Of a DNA stretch of 64,000 bases, positions 9,544 through 22,147 are shown in pieces. Source of the stretch: Prinia subflava (taxonomy: Eukaryota; Chordata; Aves; Passeriformes; Cisticolidae); contig NC_086254.1 of assembly GCF_021018805.1 (NCBI RefSeq), forward strand, positions 62,001 to 126,000, read 5' to 3'. Position 1 is the stretch's first letter. Each line of letters opens with the position of its first letter. Position numbers and translations under genes: made by a program. Below the pieces are notes generated by a model. The model did not search any database and was not told where the DNA came from. It worked only from the letters and a program-made list of their open reading frames with translations.

Positions 9544-10250
9544 CTGTGACACGAGAGCTATGGAATCCCCAGCATTGCTCCCTTTGTGACACCACAGAGG
9601 TGGCAGTTGCAGATTTGCTCCCTTTGTCACACCACAGAAGTGGTAGCCCCAGCATTGCAACCTTTGTCACACCAGACAGGTGGAAATTATTCCCTTTGAG
9701 ACACCACATAGAGAGCTGCCTCTGTTTTGTTCCCTTTGTGACACCACAGGTGTGGCAGCTCCAGCTTTGCTCTCTTTGTGACACCACAGAAGTGGCAGCT
9801 ACAGGTTTGCTCCCATTTTGACATGACAGAGGTGGCAACCCCAGAATTGCTCCCTTATTGACACCACAGATTTCGCCTGCCCAGCTTTCTTCCCTTTGTG
9901 ACACCACAGAGGTGGAAGCCCCAGCTTTGCTCCTTATGTTACACCACAGAGGTGGAAGTTCCAGCTTTGTTCCCTTTGTGACACCACATAAGTGGCAGCG
10001 CCAGCATTGCTCCCTTTGTGACACCACAGAGGTGGAAGTTCTAAATTTGCTCTCTTTGTGACATCAGTGAGGTGCAGGCCACAATAATCCTCTTTGTGAC
10101 ACCAGAGTGGTGGCAGCCCCGCTTTGCTTCCTTTGTGACATCAGAAGGGTGGAAGTTCTACCTTTTTTCCCTTTGGGACACCACATTCATGGCAGCCCCA
10201 GCTTTGCTCCCTTTGTGACACCACAGAGCTTGCAGCCCCAATATTCCCTC
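9544..10250 (+). repeat. Monomer run 7 (707 bp)
   Basis: The shortest run, about 17 monomers. An 8-bp deletion gives GGTGGAAATTATTCCC, which makes it one of three runs off the usual length rule. Confidence 0.9.
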
Positions 10251-10704
10251 CCACGGAGATGCCCCAAGGGATGCGTCCAGACCTCTGCAAAGTCAACACA
10301 ACTGAGCCTTACCTGACTGGCTTCAGCCTGGGCTCATGTGGATTCCTCTGCACTCCGCTCCAACAAGGTTCCCTTGGCCAGCTCAACTCTTCGCCTCTCA
10401 AACATCACATCCATCCAGTAACAGAGCTCTTCCCAGAGCTGATGGGGAAAAGTCAGGAAATGAAACACCAAAGCCCACCAAGAAACAAACTACTTTTCCC
10501 CACTCAGACCTGCTTTTTCCCTCAGTACTTTCACCTGCACACACACAGCACCTGAGAATGCAAGCAATCAGCGCTCCTGAGGCACATGTGCAGCTAAAAG
10601 AGCTTGAAGACAGCCTTTTCTCAGAGAGAAAAGACCACTTTTCTCAGCTCAGTGAACAAGGCCTGTTGGTAGGCAGAGAGAGGACCCATGCAAAGGGCTA
10701 GACC
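10251..10704 (+). repeat. Module, copy 8 (454 bp, 4-bp insertion)
   Basis: As copy 7, plus CTGCTTTTTCCC and CAGAGAGAGGACCC. Confidence 0.9.
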
Positions 10705-11026
10705 CTGTGACACGAGAGCTATGGAATCCCCAGCATTGCTCCCTTTGTGACACCACAGAGGTGGCAGTTGCAGATTTGCTCCCTTTGTCACACCACAGAA
10801 GTGGTAGCCCCAGCATTGCAACCTTTGTCACACCAGACAGGTGGAAATTATTCTCTTTGAGACACCACATAGAGAGCTGCCTCTGTTTTGTTCCCTTTGT
10901 GACACCACAGGTGTGGCAGCTCCAGCTTTGCTCTCTTTGTGACACCACAGAAGTGGCAGCTACAGGTTTGCTCCCATTTTGACATGACAGAGGTGGCAAC
11001 CCCAGAATTGCTCCCTTATTGACACC
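10251..11026 (+). repeat. Unit H2, copy 2 (shared part)
   Basis: This repeats 9090-9865, including two marks of this type: CTCAACTCTTCG in the module and the shortened GGTGGAAATTATT monomer. The second copy then continues into a longer, chimeric monomer run. Confidence 0.75.
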
Positions 11027-12287
11027 ACAGATTTGGCCTGCCCAGCTTTCTTCCCTTTGTGACACCACAGAGGTGCCAGCCCTGGCGTTGCTCCTTATGT
11101 TACACCACAGAGGTGGAAGTTCCAGCTTTGTTCCCTTTGTGACAACACAGAGGTGGAAGCCCCAGCTTTGCTCCTTTTGTGACACCACAAAAGTGGCAGC
11201 CCCAGCATTGCTCCCTTTGTGACACCACAGAGGTGAAAGTTCTAAATTTGCTCTCTTTGTGACATCAGTGAGGTGCAGGCCACAATAATCCTCTTTGTGA
11301 CACCATAGTGGTGGCAGCCCCGCTTTGCTCCCTTTGTGACACTACAGAGGTGCCAGCCCCAGCGTTGCTCCTTATGTTAAACCACAGAGGTGGCAGCTCC
11401 AGCTTTGCTCCCTTTGTCACACCACAGAACTGGCAGCTACAGGTTTGCCCCCATTTTGACACGACAGAGGTGGCAGCCCCACAATTGCTCCCTTTGTGAC
11501 ACCGCCGATGTAGCAGCTCCAGCATTGCTCCCTTTGTGACACCACAGATGTGGCCAACCCAGCTTTGCTCCAGTTGTGACCCCACAGAGGTTCCAGCCCC
11601 AGCGTTGCTACATTTGTGACCCCACAGAGGTGGCAGTTGCAGATTTGCTCCCTTTGTCACACCACAGAGGTGATAGCCCCAGCATTGCTCCCTTTGTCAC
11701 ACCAGACAGGTGGAAATACACGCCTTGTTCCCTTTGTTACGCCACAGCGCTGGAAGCCCCAGCATTGTTCCATTTGTGACATCACAGAGCTGGAAGCCCA
11801 GCATTGCTCCCTTTGTGACGCCACAGAGGTTGCAGTTGCAGATTTGCTCCCGTTGTGACACCACAGACGTGGTAGCCCCAGCATTGCTCCCTTTGTGACA
11901 CCACAGATTTGGCCTGCCCAGCTTTCTTCCCTTTGTGACACCACAGAGGTGCCAGCCCCAGCGTTGCTCCTTATGTTACACCACAGAGGTGGAAGTTCCA
12001 GCTTTGTTCCCTTTGTGACAACACAGAGGTGGCAGACCCAGCTTTGCTTCCTTTTGGACACCACAAAGGTGGAAGTTCTAAATTTGCTCTCTTTGTGACA
12101 TCAGTGAGGTGCAGGCCACAATAATCCTCTTTGTGACACCAGAGTGGTGGCAGCCCCGCTTTGCTCCCGTTGTGATATCAGAAGGGTGGAAGTTCTACCT
12201 TTTTTCCATTTGCGACACCACAATCATGGCAATCCCAGCTTTACCCCCTTTGTGACACCACAGAGCTTGCAGCCCCAATATTCCCTC
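10705..12287 (+). repeat. Monomer run 8 (1,583 bp, chimeric)
   Basis: Shares the 8-bp deletion with run 7. A leader with no module lies near 11245-11325 (CACAATAATCC at 11281). The true leader follows near 12118. The part after the orphan leader is a block of about 1,005 bp also seen in runs 12, 16, 27 and 30. Confidence 0.85.
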
Positions 12288-12741
12288 CCACGGAGATGCC
12301 CCAAGGGAAGCGTCCAGACCTCTGCAAAGTCAACACAACTGAGCCTTACCTGACTGGCTTCAGCCTGGGCTCATGTGGATTCCTCTGCACTCCGCTCCAA
12401 CAAGGTTCCCTTGGCCAGCTCCACTCTTCGCCTCTCAAATATCACATCCATCCAGTAACAGAGCTCTTCCCAGAGCTGATGGGGAAAAGTCAGGAAATGA
12501 AACACCAAAGCCCACCAAGAAACAAACTACTTTTCCCCACTCAGACCTGCTTCCTCCCTCAGGACTTTCACCTGCACACACACAGCACCTGAGAATGCAA
12601 GCAATCAGCGCTCCTAAGGCACATGTGCAGCTAAAAGAGCTTGAAGACAGCCTTTTCTCAGAGAGAAAAGACCACTTTTCTCAGCTCAGTGAAAAAGGCC
12701 TGTTGGTAGGCAGAGGGAGGGCCCTTGCAAAGGGCTAGGCC
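12288..12741 (+). repeat. Module, copy 9 (454 bp, 4-bp insertion)
   Basis: Has ATATCACATCCATCCAG, CTCAGGACTTTC, GCGCTCCTAAGGC and GTGAAAAAGGCC; the last two occur in no other copy here. Confidence 0.9.
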
Positions 12742-14096
12742 CTGTGACACGAGACCTATGGAATCCCCAGCATTGCTCCCTTTGTGACACCACAGAGGTG
12801 GCAGTTGCAGATTTGCTCCCTTTGTCACACCACAGAAGTGGTAGCCCCAGCATTGCTCCCTTTGTCACACCAGACAGGTGGAAATACATGCATTATTCCC
12901 TTTGAGACACCACATAGAGAGCTGCCTCTGTTTTGTTCCCTTTGTGACACCACAGATGTGGCAGCTCCACCTTTGCTCTCTTTGTGACACCACAGAAGTG
13001 GCAGCAACAGGTTTGCCCTCATTTTGACATGACAGGGGTGGCAACCCCAGAATTGCTCCCTTATTGACACCACAAATGTTGCAGCTCCAGCATTGCTCCC
13101 TTTGTGACACCACAGATGTGGCCAAACCAGCTTTGCTCCAGATTTGAGCCCACAGAGGTTCCAGTCCCAGCGTTGCTACTTTTGTGACCCCACAGAGGTG
13201 GAAGTTGCAGATTTGCTCCCTTTGTCACACCACAGAGGTGGTAGCCCCAGCACTACTCCCTCTGTGACACCAGACAGGTGGAAATACACGCCTTGTTCCC
13301 TTTGTGACACCACAGAGGTGGAATCACCAACATTGCTGCCTTTGTGACACCACAGATGTGGCAGCTCCACCTTTGCTCTCTTTGTGACACCACAGAAGTG
13401 GCAGCAACAGGTTTGCCCTCATTTTGACATGACAGGGGTGGCAACCCCAGAATTGCTACCTTATTGACACCACAAAGGTGGCAGCTCCAGCATTGCTCCC
13501 TTTGTGACACCACAGATGTGGCCGACCCAGCTTTGCTCCAGTTGTGACCCCACAGAGGTTCCAGCCCCAGCGTTGCTACTTTTGTGACGCCAAAGAGGTA
13601 GCAGTTGAAGATTTGCTCCCTTTGTCACACCACAGAGGTGGTAGGCCCAGCATTGCTCCCTTTGTGACACCAGACAGGTGGAAATACGCGCCTTGTTCCC
13701 TTTGTGACACCACAGATTTGGCCTGCCCAGGTTTGTTCCCTTTGTGACTCTACAGAGGTGCCAGCCCCAGCGTTGCTCCTTATGTTACACCACAGAGGTG
13801 GAAGTTCCAGCTTTGTTCCCTTTGTGACACCACATAAGTTGCAGCGCCAGCATTGCTCCCTTTGTGACACCACAGAGGTGGAAGTTCTAAATTTGCTCTC
13901 TTTGTGACATCAGTGAGGTGCAGGCCACAATAATCCTCTTTGTGACACCAGAGTGGTGGCAGCCCCGCTTTGCTTCCTTTGTGACATCAGAAGGGTGGAA
14001 GTTCTACCTTTTTTCCCTTTGGGACACCACATTCATGGCAGCCCCAGCTTTGCTCCCTTTGTGACACCACAGAGCTTGCAGCCCCAATATTCCCTC
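12742..14096 (+). repeat. Monomer run 9 (1,355 bp)
   Basis: Length is 33 x 40 + 35. It has an internal repeat at a 400-bp shift: the GCAGCTCCACCTTTGC monomer and its neighbours start at 12961 and again at 13361. That is a ten-monomer duplication. Confidence 0.85.
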
Positions 14097-14546
14097 CCAC
14101 GGAGATGCCCCAAGGGAAGCGTCCAGACCTCTGCAAAGTCAACACAACTGAGCCTTACCTGACTGGCTTCAGCCTGGGCTCATGTGGATTCCTCTGCACT
14201 CCGCTCCAACAAGGTTCCCTTGGCCAGCTCCACTCTTCGCCTCTCAAATATCACATCCAGTAACAGAGCTCTTCCCAGAGCTGATGGAGAAAAGTCAGGA
14301 AATGAAACACCAAAGCCCACCAAGAAACAAACTACTTTTCCCCACTCAGAGCTGCTTCCTCCCTCAGTACTTTCACCTGCACACACACAACACCTGAGAA
14401 TGCAAGCAATCAGCGCTCCTGAGGCACATGTGCAGCTAAAAGAGCTTGAAGACAGCCTTTTCTAAGAGAGAAAAGACCACTTTTCTCAGCTCAGTGAACA
14501 GGGCCTGTTGGTAGGCAGAGGGAGGGCCCTTGCAAAGGGCTAGGAC
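14097..14546 (+). repeat. 450-bp module, copy 10
   Basis: H1-type module (compare copy 4) with CACACAACACCTG, CTAGGACC and TTTTCTAAGAGAG. The last change puts an in-frame TAA at 14463-14465 and breaks the first hairpin arm. Confidence 0.9.
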
Positions 14547-15779
14547 CTGTGACACAATAGCTATGGAATCCCCAGCATTGCTCCCTCTGTGACACCACAG
14601 AGGTGGCAGTTGCAGATTTGCTCCTTTTGTCACACCACAGAAGTGGTAGCCCCAGCATTGCTCCCTTTGTCACACCAGACAGGTGGAAATACATGCATTA
14701 TTCCCTTTGAGACACCACATAGAGAGCTGCCTCTCTTTTGTTCCCTTTGTGACACCACAGAGGTTGCAGTTGCAGGTTTGCACCCTTTGTGACACGACAG
14801 ATGTGGCAGCTCCAGCTTTGCTCTCTTTGTGACACCACAGAACTGGCAGCTACAGGTTTGCCTCCATTTTGACATGACAGAGGTGGCAACCCCAGAATTG
14901 CTCCCTTATTGACACCACAAATGTGGCAGCTCCTGCATTGCTCCCTTTGTGACACCATAGATGTGACCAACCCAGCTTTGCTCCATTTCTGACCCCACAG
15001 AGGTTCCAGCCCCAGCGTTGCTACTTTTGTGACCCCACAGAGGTGGAAGTTGCAGATTTGCTCCCTTTGTCACACCACAGAGGTTGTAGCCCCAGCATTG
15101 CTCCCTTTGTCACACCAGACAGGTGGAAATACACGCCTTGTTCCCTTTGATACGCCACAGCGGTGGAAGCCCCAGCATTGTTCCATTTGTGACATCACAG
15201 AGCTGGAATCCCAGCATTGCTCCCTTTGTGACACCACAGAGGTTTGCAGTTGCAGATTTTCTCCCGTTGTGACACCACACACGTGGTAGCCCCAGCATTG
15301 CTCCATTTGTGACACTACAGATTTGGCCTGCCCAGCTTTCTTCCCTTTGTGACACCACAGAGGTGCCAGCCCCAGCGTTGCTTCTTATGTTACACCACAG
15401 AGGTGGAAGTTCCAGCTTTGTTCCCTTTGTGACAACACACAGCTGGAAGCCCCAGCTTTGCTCCCTTTGTGAAAACCAGAGGTGGCAGTTGCAGATTTGC
15501 TCCCTTTGTCACACCACAGAAGTGGTAGCCCCAGCATTGCTCCCTTTGTGGCACCACAGAGGTGGAAGTTCTAAATTTGCTCTCTTTGTGACATCAGTGA
15601 GGTGCAGGCCACAATAATCCTCTTTGTGACACCAGAGTGGTGGCAGCCCCGCTTTGCTCCCGTTGTGACATCAGAAGGGTGGAAGTTCCACCATTTTCCC
15701 TTTGGGACACCACATTCATGGCAGTCCCAGCTTTGCTCCATTTGTGACACCACAGAGCTTGCAGCCCCAATATTCCCTT
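14547..15779 (+). repeat. Monomer run 10 (1,233 bp)
   Basis: Run 4/6 type displaced from H1. One base is added in GAGGTTTGCAG (near 15240). Its leader has CCACCATTTTCCC and CCCTTCCACGG instead of the T-rich TTCTACCTTTTTTCC, a form shared with the end of run 13. Confidence 0.85.
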
Positions 15780-16230
15780 CCACGGAGATGCCCCAAGGGA
15801 AGCGTCCAGACCTCTGCAAAGTCAACACAACTGAGCCTTACCTGACTGGCTTCAGCCTGGGCTCATGTGGATTCCTCTGCATTCCGCTCCAACAAGGTTC
15901 CCTTGGCCAGCTCCACTCTTTGCCTCTCAAATGTCACATCCAGTAACAGAGCTCTTCCCAGAGCTGATGGAGAAAAGTCAGGAAATGAAACACCAAAGCC
16001 CACCAAGAAACAAACTACTTTTCCCCACTCAGACCTGCTTCCTCCCTCAGTACTTTCACCTGCACACACACAGCACCTGAGAATGCAAGCAATCAGCGCT
16101 CCTGAGGCACATGTGCAGCTAAAAGAGCTTGAAGACAGCCTTTTCTCAGAGAGAAAAGACCACTTTTCTCAGCTCAGTGAACAAGGCCTGTTGGTAGGCA
16201 GAGGGGAGGGCCCTTGCAAAGGGCTAGGCC
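15780..16230 (+). repeat. Module, copy 11 (451 bp)
   Basis: Has CTGCATTCCG (shared only with copy 14) and one added G in GAGGGGAGGGCC. The added base removes the usual TAG stop from the main plus frame. Confidence 0.9.
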
Positions 16231-17144
16231 CTGTGACACGAGACCTATGGAATCCCCAGCATTGCTCCCTTTGTGACACCACAGAGGTGGCAGTTGCAGA
16301 TTTGCTCCTTTTGTCACACCACAGAAGTGGTAGCCCCAGCATTGCTCCCTTTGTCACACCAGACAGGTAGAAATACATGCATTATTCCCTTTGAGACACC
16401 ACATAGAGAGCTGCCTCTGTTTTGTTCCCTTTGTGACACCACAGAAGTGGAAGCTACAGGTTTGCCCCCATTTTGACATGACAGAGGTGGCAACCCCAGA
16501 ATTGCTCCCTTATTGACACCACAAATGTTGCAGCTCCAGCATTGCTCCCTTTGTGACACCACAGATGTGGCCAACCCAGCTTTGCTCCAGATATTACCCC
16601 ACAGAGGTTCCAGCCCCAGCGTTACTACTTTTGTGACCCCACAGAGGTGGCAGTTGCAGACTTGTTCCCTTTGTCACACCACAGAGGTGGTAGGCCCAGC
16701 ATTGCTCCCTTTGTGACACCAGACAGGTGGAAATACATGCCTTGTTCCCTTTGTGACACCACAGATTTGGCCTGCCCAGGTTTGTTCCCTTTGTGACTCT
16801 ACAGAGGTGCCAGCCCCAGCGTTGCTCCTTATGTTATACCACAGAGGTGGAAGTTCCAGCTTTGTTCCCTTTGTGACACCACATAAGTTGCAACGCCAGC
16901 ATTGCTCCCTTTGTGACACCACAGAGGTGGAAGTTCTAAATTTGCTCTCTTTGTGACATCAGTGAGGTGCAGGCCACAATAATCCTCTTTGTGACACCAG
17001 AGTGGTGGCAGCCCCGCTTTGCTCCTTTGTGACATCAGAAGGGTGGAAGTTCTACCTTTTTTCCAGTTGCGACACCACATTCATGGCAGCCCCAGCTTTG
17101 CTCCCTTTGTGACACCACAGAGCTTGCAGCCGCAATATTCCCTC
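16231..17144 (+). repeat. Monomer run 11 (914 bp)
   Basis: Same type as runs 14 and 15. Marks are GACAGGTAGAAATAC, CAGATATTACCCC and CACATAAGTTGCAACGCC. Confidence 0.9.
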
Positions 17145-17595
17145 CCACGGAGATGCCCCAAGGGAAGCGTCCAGACCTCTGCAAAGTCAACACAACTGAG
17201 CCTTACCTGACTAGCTTCAGCCTGGGCTCATGTGGATTCCTCTGCAGTCCGCTCCAACAAGGTTCCCTTGGCCAGCTCCACTCTGCGCCTCTCAAACATC
17301 ACATCCATCCAGTAACAGAGCTCTTCCCAGAGCTGATGGGGAAAAGTCAGGAAATGAAACACCAAAGCCCACCAAGAAACAAACTACTTTTCCCCACTCA
17401 GAGCTGCTTCCTCCCTCAGTACTTTCACCTGCACACACACAGCACCTGATGCAAGCAATCAGCGTTCCTGAGGCACATGTGCAGCTAAAAGAGCTTGAAG
17501 ACAGCCTTTTCTCAGACAGAAAAGACCACTTTTCTCAGCTCAGTGAACAAGGCCTGTTGGTAGGCAGAGGGAGGACCCATGCAAAGGGCTAGGCC
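17145..17595 (+). repeat. Module, copy 12 (451 bp)
   Basis: Has the 4-bp insertion (CATCCATCCAG) and a 3-bp loss in CACCTGATGCAAGC. Also CTGACTAGC, CTGCAGTCCG, CTCTGCGCC, AGCGTTCCTG and CAGACAGAAAAG. Confidence 0.9.
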
Positions 17596-19186
17596 CTGTG
17601 ACACGATAGCTATGGAATCCCCAGCATTGCTCCCTTTGTGACACCACAGAGGTGGCAGTTGCAGATTTGCTCCCTTTGTCACACCACAGAAGTGGTAGCC
17701 CCAGCATTGCAACCTTTGTCACACCAGACAGGTGGAAATACATGCATTATTGCCCTTCAGACACCACATTGATGGCTACCTAAGTTTTGTTCCATTTGTG
17801 ACATCACAGAGGCGGAAGCCCCAGCATTGCTCCCTTTGTGACACCACAGAGGTCGCAGTTGCAGATTTGCTCTCGTTGTGACACCACAGAGGTGGTAGCC
17901 CCAGCATTGCTCCCTTTGTGACACCACAGATTTGGCCTGCCCAGCTTTCTTCCCTTTGTGACACCACAGAGGTGCCAGCCCCAGCATTGCTCCTTATGTT
18001 ACACCACAGAGGTGGAAGTTCCAGCTTTGTTCCCTTTGTGACAACACAGAGGTGGAAGCCCCAGCATTGCTCCCTTTGTGACACCACAAAAGTGGAAGCC
18101 CCAGCATTGCTCCCTTTGTCACACCACAGAGGTGAAAGTTCTAAATTTGCTCTCTTTGTGACATCAGTGAGGTGCAGGCCACAATAATCCTCTTTGTGAC
18201 ACCATAGTGGTGGCAGCCCCGCTTTGCTCCCTTTGTGACACTACACAGGTGCCAGCCCCAGCGTTGCTTCTTATGTTAAACCACAGAGGTGGCAGCTCCA
18301 GCTTTGCTCCCTTTGTCACACCACAGAACTGGCAGCTACAGGTTTGCCCCCATTTTGACACGACAGAGGTGGCAGCCCCAGCATTGCTCCCTTTGTGACA
18401 CCGCCGATGTAGCAGCTCCAGCATTGCTCCCTTTGTGACACCACAGATGTGGCCAACCCAGCTTTGCTCCAGTTGTGACCCCACAGAGGTTCAAGCCCCA
18501 GCGTTGCTACATTTGTGACCCCACAGAGGTGGCAGTTGCAGATTTGCTCCCTTTGTCCCACCACAGAGGTGATAGCCCCAGCATTGCTCCCTTTGTCACA
18601 CCAGACAGGTGGAAATACACGCCTTGTTCCCTTTGTTACGCCACAGCGCTGGAAGCCCCAGCATTGTTCCATTTGTGACACCACAGAGCTGGAAGCCCAG
18701 CATTGCTCCCTTTGTGACGCCACAGAGGTTGCAGTTGCAGATTTGCTCCCGTTGTGACACCACAGAGGTGGTAGCCCCAGCATTGCTCCCGTTGTGACAC
18801 CACAGATTTGGCCTGCCCAGCTTTCTTCCCTTTGTGACACCACAGACGTGCCAGCCCTAGCGTTGCTCCTTATGTTACACCACAGAGGTGGAAGTTCCAG
18901 CTTTCTTCCCTTTGTGACAACACAGAGGTGGCAGACCCAGCTTTGCTCCCTTTGTGACACCACAGAGGATGAAGTTCTAAATTTGCTCTCTTTGTGACAT
19001 CAGTGAGGTGCAGGCCACAATAATCCTCTTTGTGACACCAGAGTGGTGGCAGCCCCGCTTTGCTTCCTTTGTGACATCAGAAGGGTGGAAGTTCTACCTT
19101 TTTTCCAGTTGAGACACCACAATCATGGCAGTCCCAGCTTTGCCCCCTTTGTGACACCACAGAGCTTGCAGCCCCAATATTCCCTC
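17596..19186 (+). repeat. Monomer run 12 (1,591 bp, chimeric)
   Basis: An orphan leader lies near 18145-18225 (CACAATAATCC at 18180). It has the same layout as run 16, and both contain minus-strand stop-free stretches of 216 codons that are repeat artefacts. Confidence 0.85.
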
Positions 19187-19636
19187 CCACGGAGATGCCC
19201 CAAGGGAAGCGTCCAGACCTCTGCAAAGTCAACACAACTGAGCCTTACCTGACTGGCTTCAGCCTGGGCTCATGTGGATTCCTCTGCACTCCGCTCCAAC
19301 AAGGTTCCCTTGGCCAGCTCCACTCTTCGCCTCTCAAATGTCACACCCAGTAACAGAGCTCTTCCCAGAGCTGATGGGGAAAAGTCAGGAAATGAAACAC
19401 CAAAGCCCACCAAGAAACAAACTACTTTTCCCCACTCAGACCTGCTTCCTCCCTCAGTACTTTCACCTGCACACACACAGCACCTGAGAATGCAAGCAAT
19501 CAGCGCTCCTGAGGCACATGTGCAGCTAAAAGAGCTTGAAGACAGCCTTTTCTCAGAGAGAAAAGACCACTTTTCTCAGCTCAGTGAACAAGGCCTGTTG
19601 GTAGGCAGAGGGAGGGCCCTTGCAAAGGGCTAGGCC
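19187..19636 (+). repeat. 450-bp module, copy 13
   Basis: Variants: TTCCCTTGG, CTTCGCC, CACACCCAG, GATGGGG, CAGACC, GCGCTCCTGAGG. Confidence 0.9.
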
Positions 19637-22147
19637 CTGTGACACGATAGCTATGGAATCCCCAGCATTGCTCCCTTTGTGACACCACAGAGGTGGCAGT
19701 TGCAGATTTGCTCCCTTTGTCACACCACAGAAGTGGTAGCCCCAGCATTGCTCCCTTTGTCACACCAGACAGGTGGAAATACATGCATTATTACTTTTGA
19801 GACACCACATAGAGAGCTTCCTCTGTTTTCTTCCCTTTGTGACACCACAGAGGTTGCAGTTGCAGGTTTGCACCCTTTGTGACACCACAGATGTGGCCCG
19901 CCCAGCTTTGCTCCCTTTGTGACACCACAGAGGTGCCAGCTCCTGTGTTGCTCCTTCTGTTACACCACAGAGGTGGCAGCTCCAGCTTTGCTCCCTTTGT
20001 CACACCACAGAACTGGCAGCTACAGGTTTGCCCCTTTTTTGACACGACAGAGGTGGCAGCCCCACAATTGCTCCCTTTGTGACACCACAAAGGTGGCAGT
20101 TGCAGATTTGCTCCCTTTGTCACACCACAGAAGTGGTAGCCCCAGCATTGCTCCCTTTGTCACACCAGACAGGTGGAAATACATGCATTATTCCCTTTGA
20201 GACACCACATAGAGAGCTTCCTCTGTTTTCTTCCCTTTGTGACACCACAGAGGTTGCAGTTGCAGGTTTGCAACCTTTGTGACACCACAGATGTGGCCGA
20301 CCCAGCTTTGCTCCAGTTGTGACCCCACAGATGTTCCAGCCCCAGCGTTGCTACTTTTGTGACGCCACAGAGGTGGCAGTTGCAGATTTGCTCCCTTTGT
20401 CACACCACAGAGGTGGCAGCCCCAGCATTGCTCCCTTTGTGACACCAGACAGGTGGAAATACACGCCTTGTTCCCTTAGTGACACCACAGTGGTGGAATC
20501 CCCAGCATTGCTCCCTTTGTGACACCACAGAGGTGGCAGTTGCAGATTTGCTCCCTTTGTCACACCACAGAAGTGGTAGCCCCAGCATTGCAACCTTTGT
20601 GACACCAGACAGGTGGATATACATGCATTATTCCCTTTGAGACACCACATAGAGAGCTGCCCCTCTTTTGTTCCCTTTGTGACACCACAGAGGTTGCAGT
20701 TGCAGGTTTGCACCCTTTGTGACACCACAGATGTGGCAGCTCCAGCTTTGCTCTCTTTGTGACACCACCGAAGTGGCAGCTACAGGTTTGCCCCCATTTT
20801 GACATGACAAAGGTGGCAACCCCAGAATTGCTCCCTTATTGACACCACAAATGTGGCAGCTCCAGCACTGCTCCCTTTGTGACACCATAGATGTGACCAA
20901 CCCAGCTTTGCTCCATTTGTGACCCCACAGAGGTTCCAGCCCCAGCGTTGCTACATTTGTGACCCCACAGAGGTGGAAGTTGCAGATTTGCTCCCTTTGT
21001 CACACCACAGAGGTGATAGAGCCAGCATTGCTCCCTTTGTCACACCAGACAGGTGGAAATACACGCCTTGTTCCCTTTGTTACTCCACAGCGGTGGAAGC
21101 CCCAGCATTGTTCCATTTGTGACATCACAGAGCTGGAAGCCCAGCATTGCTCCCTTTGTGACACCACAGAGGTTTCAGTTGCAGATTTGCTCCCGTTGTG
21201 ACACCACAGATTTGGCCTGCCCAGCTTTCTTCCCTTTGTGACACCACAGATTTGGCCTGCCCAGCTTTCTTCCCTTTGTGACACCACAGAGGTGCCAGCC
21301 CCAGCGTTGCTCCTTATGTTACACCACAGAGGTGGAAGTTCCAGGTTTGTTCCCTTTGTGACAACACAGAGGTGGAATCCCCAGCATTGCTCCCTCTGTG
21401 ACACCACAGAGGTGGCAGTTGCAGATTTGCTCCCTTTGTCACACCACAGAGGTTGTAGCCCCAGCATTGCTCTTTTTGTCACACCAGACAGGTGGAAATA
21501 CACGCCTTGTTCCCTTTGATACGCCACAGCGGTGGAAGCCCCAGCATTGTTCCATTTGTGACATCACAGAGCTGGAATCCCAGCATTGCTCCCTTTGTGA
21601 CACCACAGAGGTTGCAGTTGCAGATTTTCTCCAGTTGTGACACCACACACGTGGTAGCCCCAGCATTGCTCCATTTGTGACACTACAGATTTGGCCTGCC
21701 CAGCTTTCTTCCCTTTGTGACACCACAGAGGTGCCAGCCCCAGCGTTGCTTCTTATGTTACACCACAGAGGTGGAAGTTCCAGCTTTGTTCCCTTTGTGA
21801 CAACACACAGCTGGAAGCCCCAGCTTTGCTCCCTTTGTGAAAACCAGAGGTGGCAGTTGCAGATTTGCTCCCTTTGTCACACCACATATGTGGCAGCCCC
21901 AGCATTGCTCCCTTTGTGGCACCACAGAGGTGGAAGTTCTAAATTTGCTCTCTTTGTGACATCAGTGAGGTGCAGGCCACAATAATCCTCTTTGTGACAC
22001 CAGAGTGGTGGCAGCCCCGCTTTGCTCCCGTTGTGACATCAGAAGGGTGGAAGTTCCACCATTTTCCCTTTGGGACACCACATTCATGGCAGTCCCAGCT
22101 TTGCTCCATTTGTGACACCACAGAGCTTGCAGCCCCAATATTCCCTC
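19637..22147 (+). repeat. Monomer run 13 (2,511 bp, longest)
   Basis: Length is 62 x 40 + 31. It grew by internal duplication: the post-module set starting near 19679 recurs at 20079 (400 bp) and about 20519. A GATTTGGCCTGCCC monomer is perfectly duplicated at 21201-21240 and 21241-21280. The end is of run 10 type. Confidence 0.85.

Larger units (their letters stand above)
9090..10250 (+). repeat. Unit H2, copy 1 (1,161 bp)
   Basis: Shortest composite unit in the window. Its first 775 bases or so are repeated almost unchanged from 10251. After about 9865 (matching about 11026) the two differ in which monomers follow. Confidence 0.8.
15050..21418 (+). repeat. Superunit H3, copy 1 (about 6,368 bp)
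   Basis: Runs from the tail of unit 10 through units 11, 12 and most of unit 13. The same order of marks recurs 6,368 bp downstream: the CTGCATTCCG variant of modules 11 and 14, and the CCACCATTTTCCC leader. The boundaries are approximate because monomers resemble one another. Confidence 0.75.

Noticed and set aside
18316..18963. Long stop-free frames (up to 216 codons on the minus strand, also at 26052-26699 and 48881-49528)
   Set aside because: They read through monomers with a 40-residue period because three 40-bp monomers make 120 bp. Similar open frames overlap on both strands, with no consistent start, codon pattern or link to module edges.
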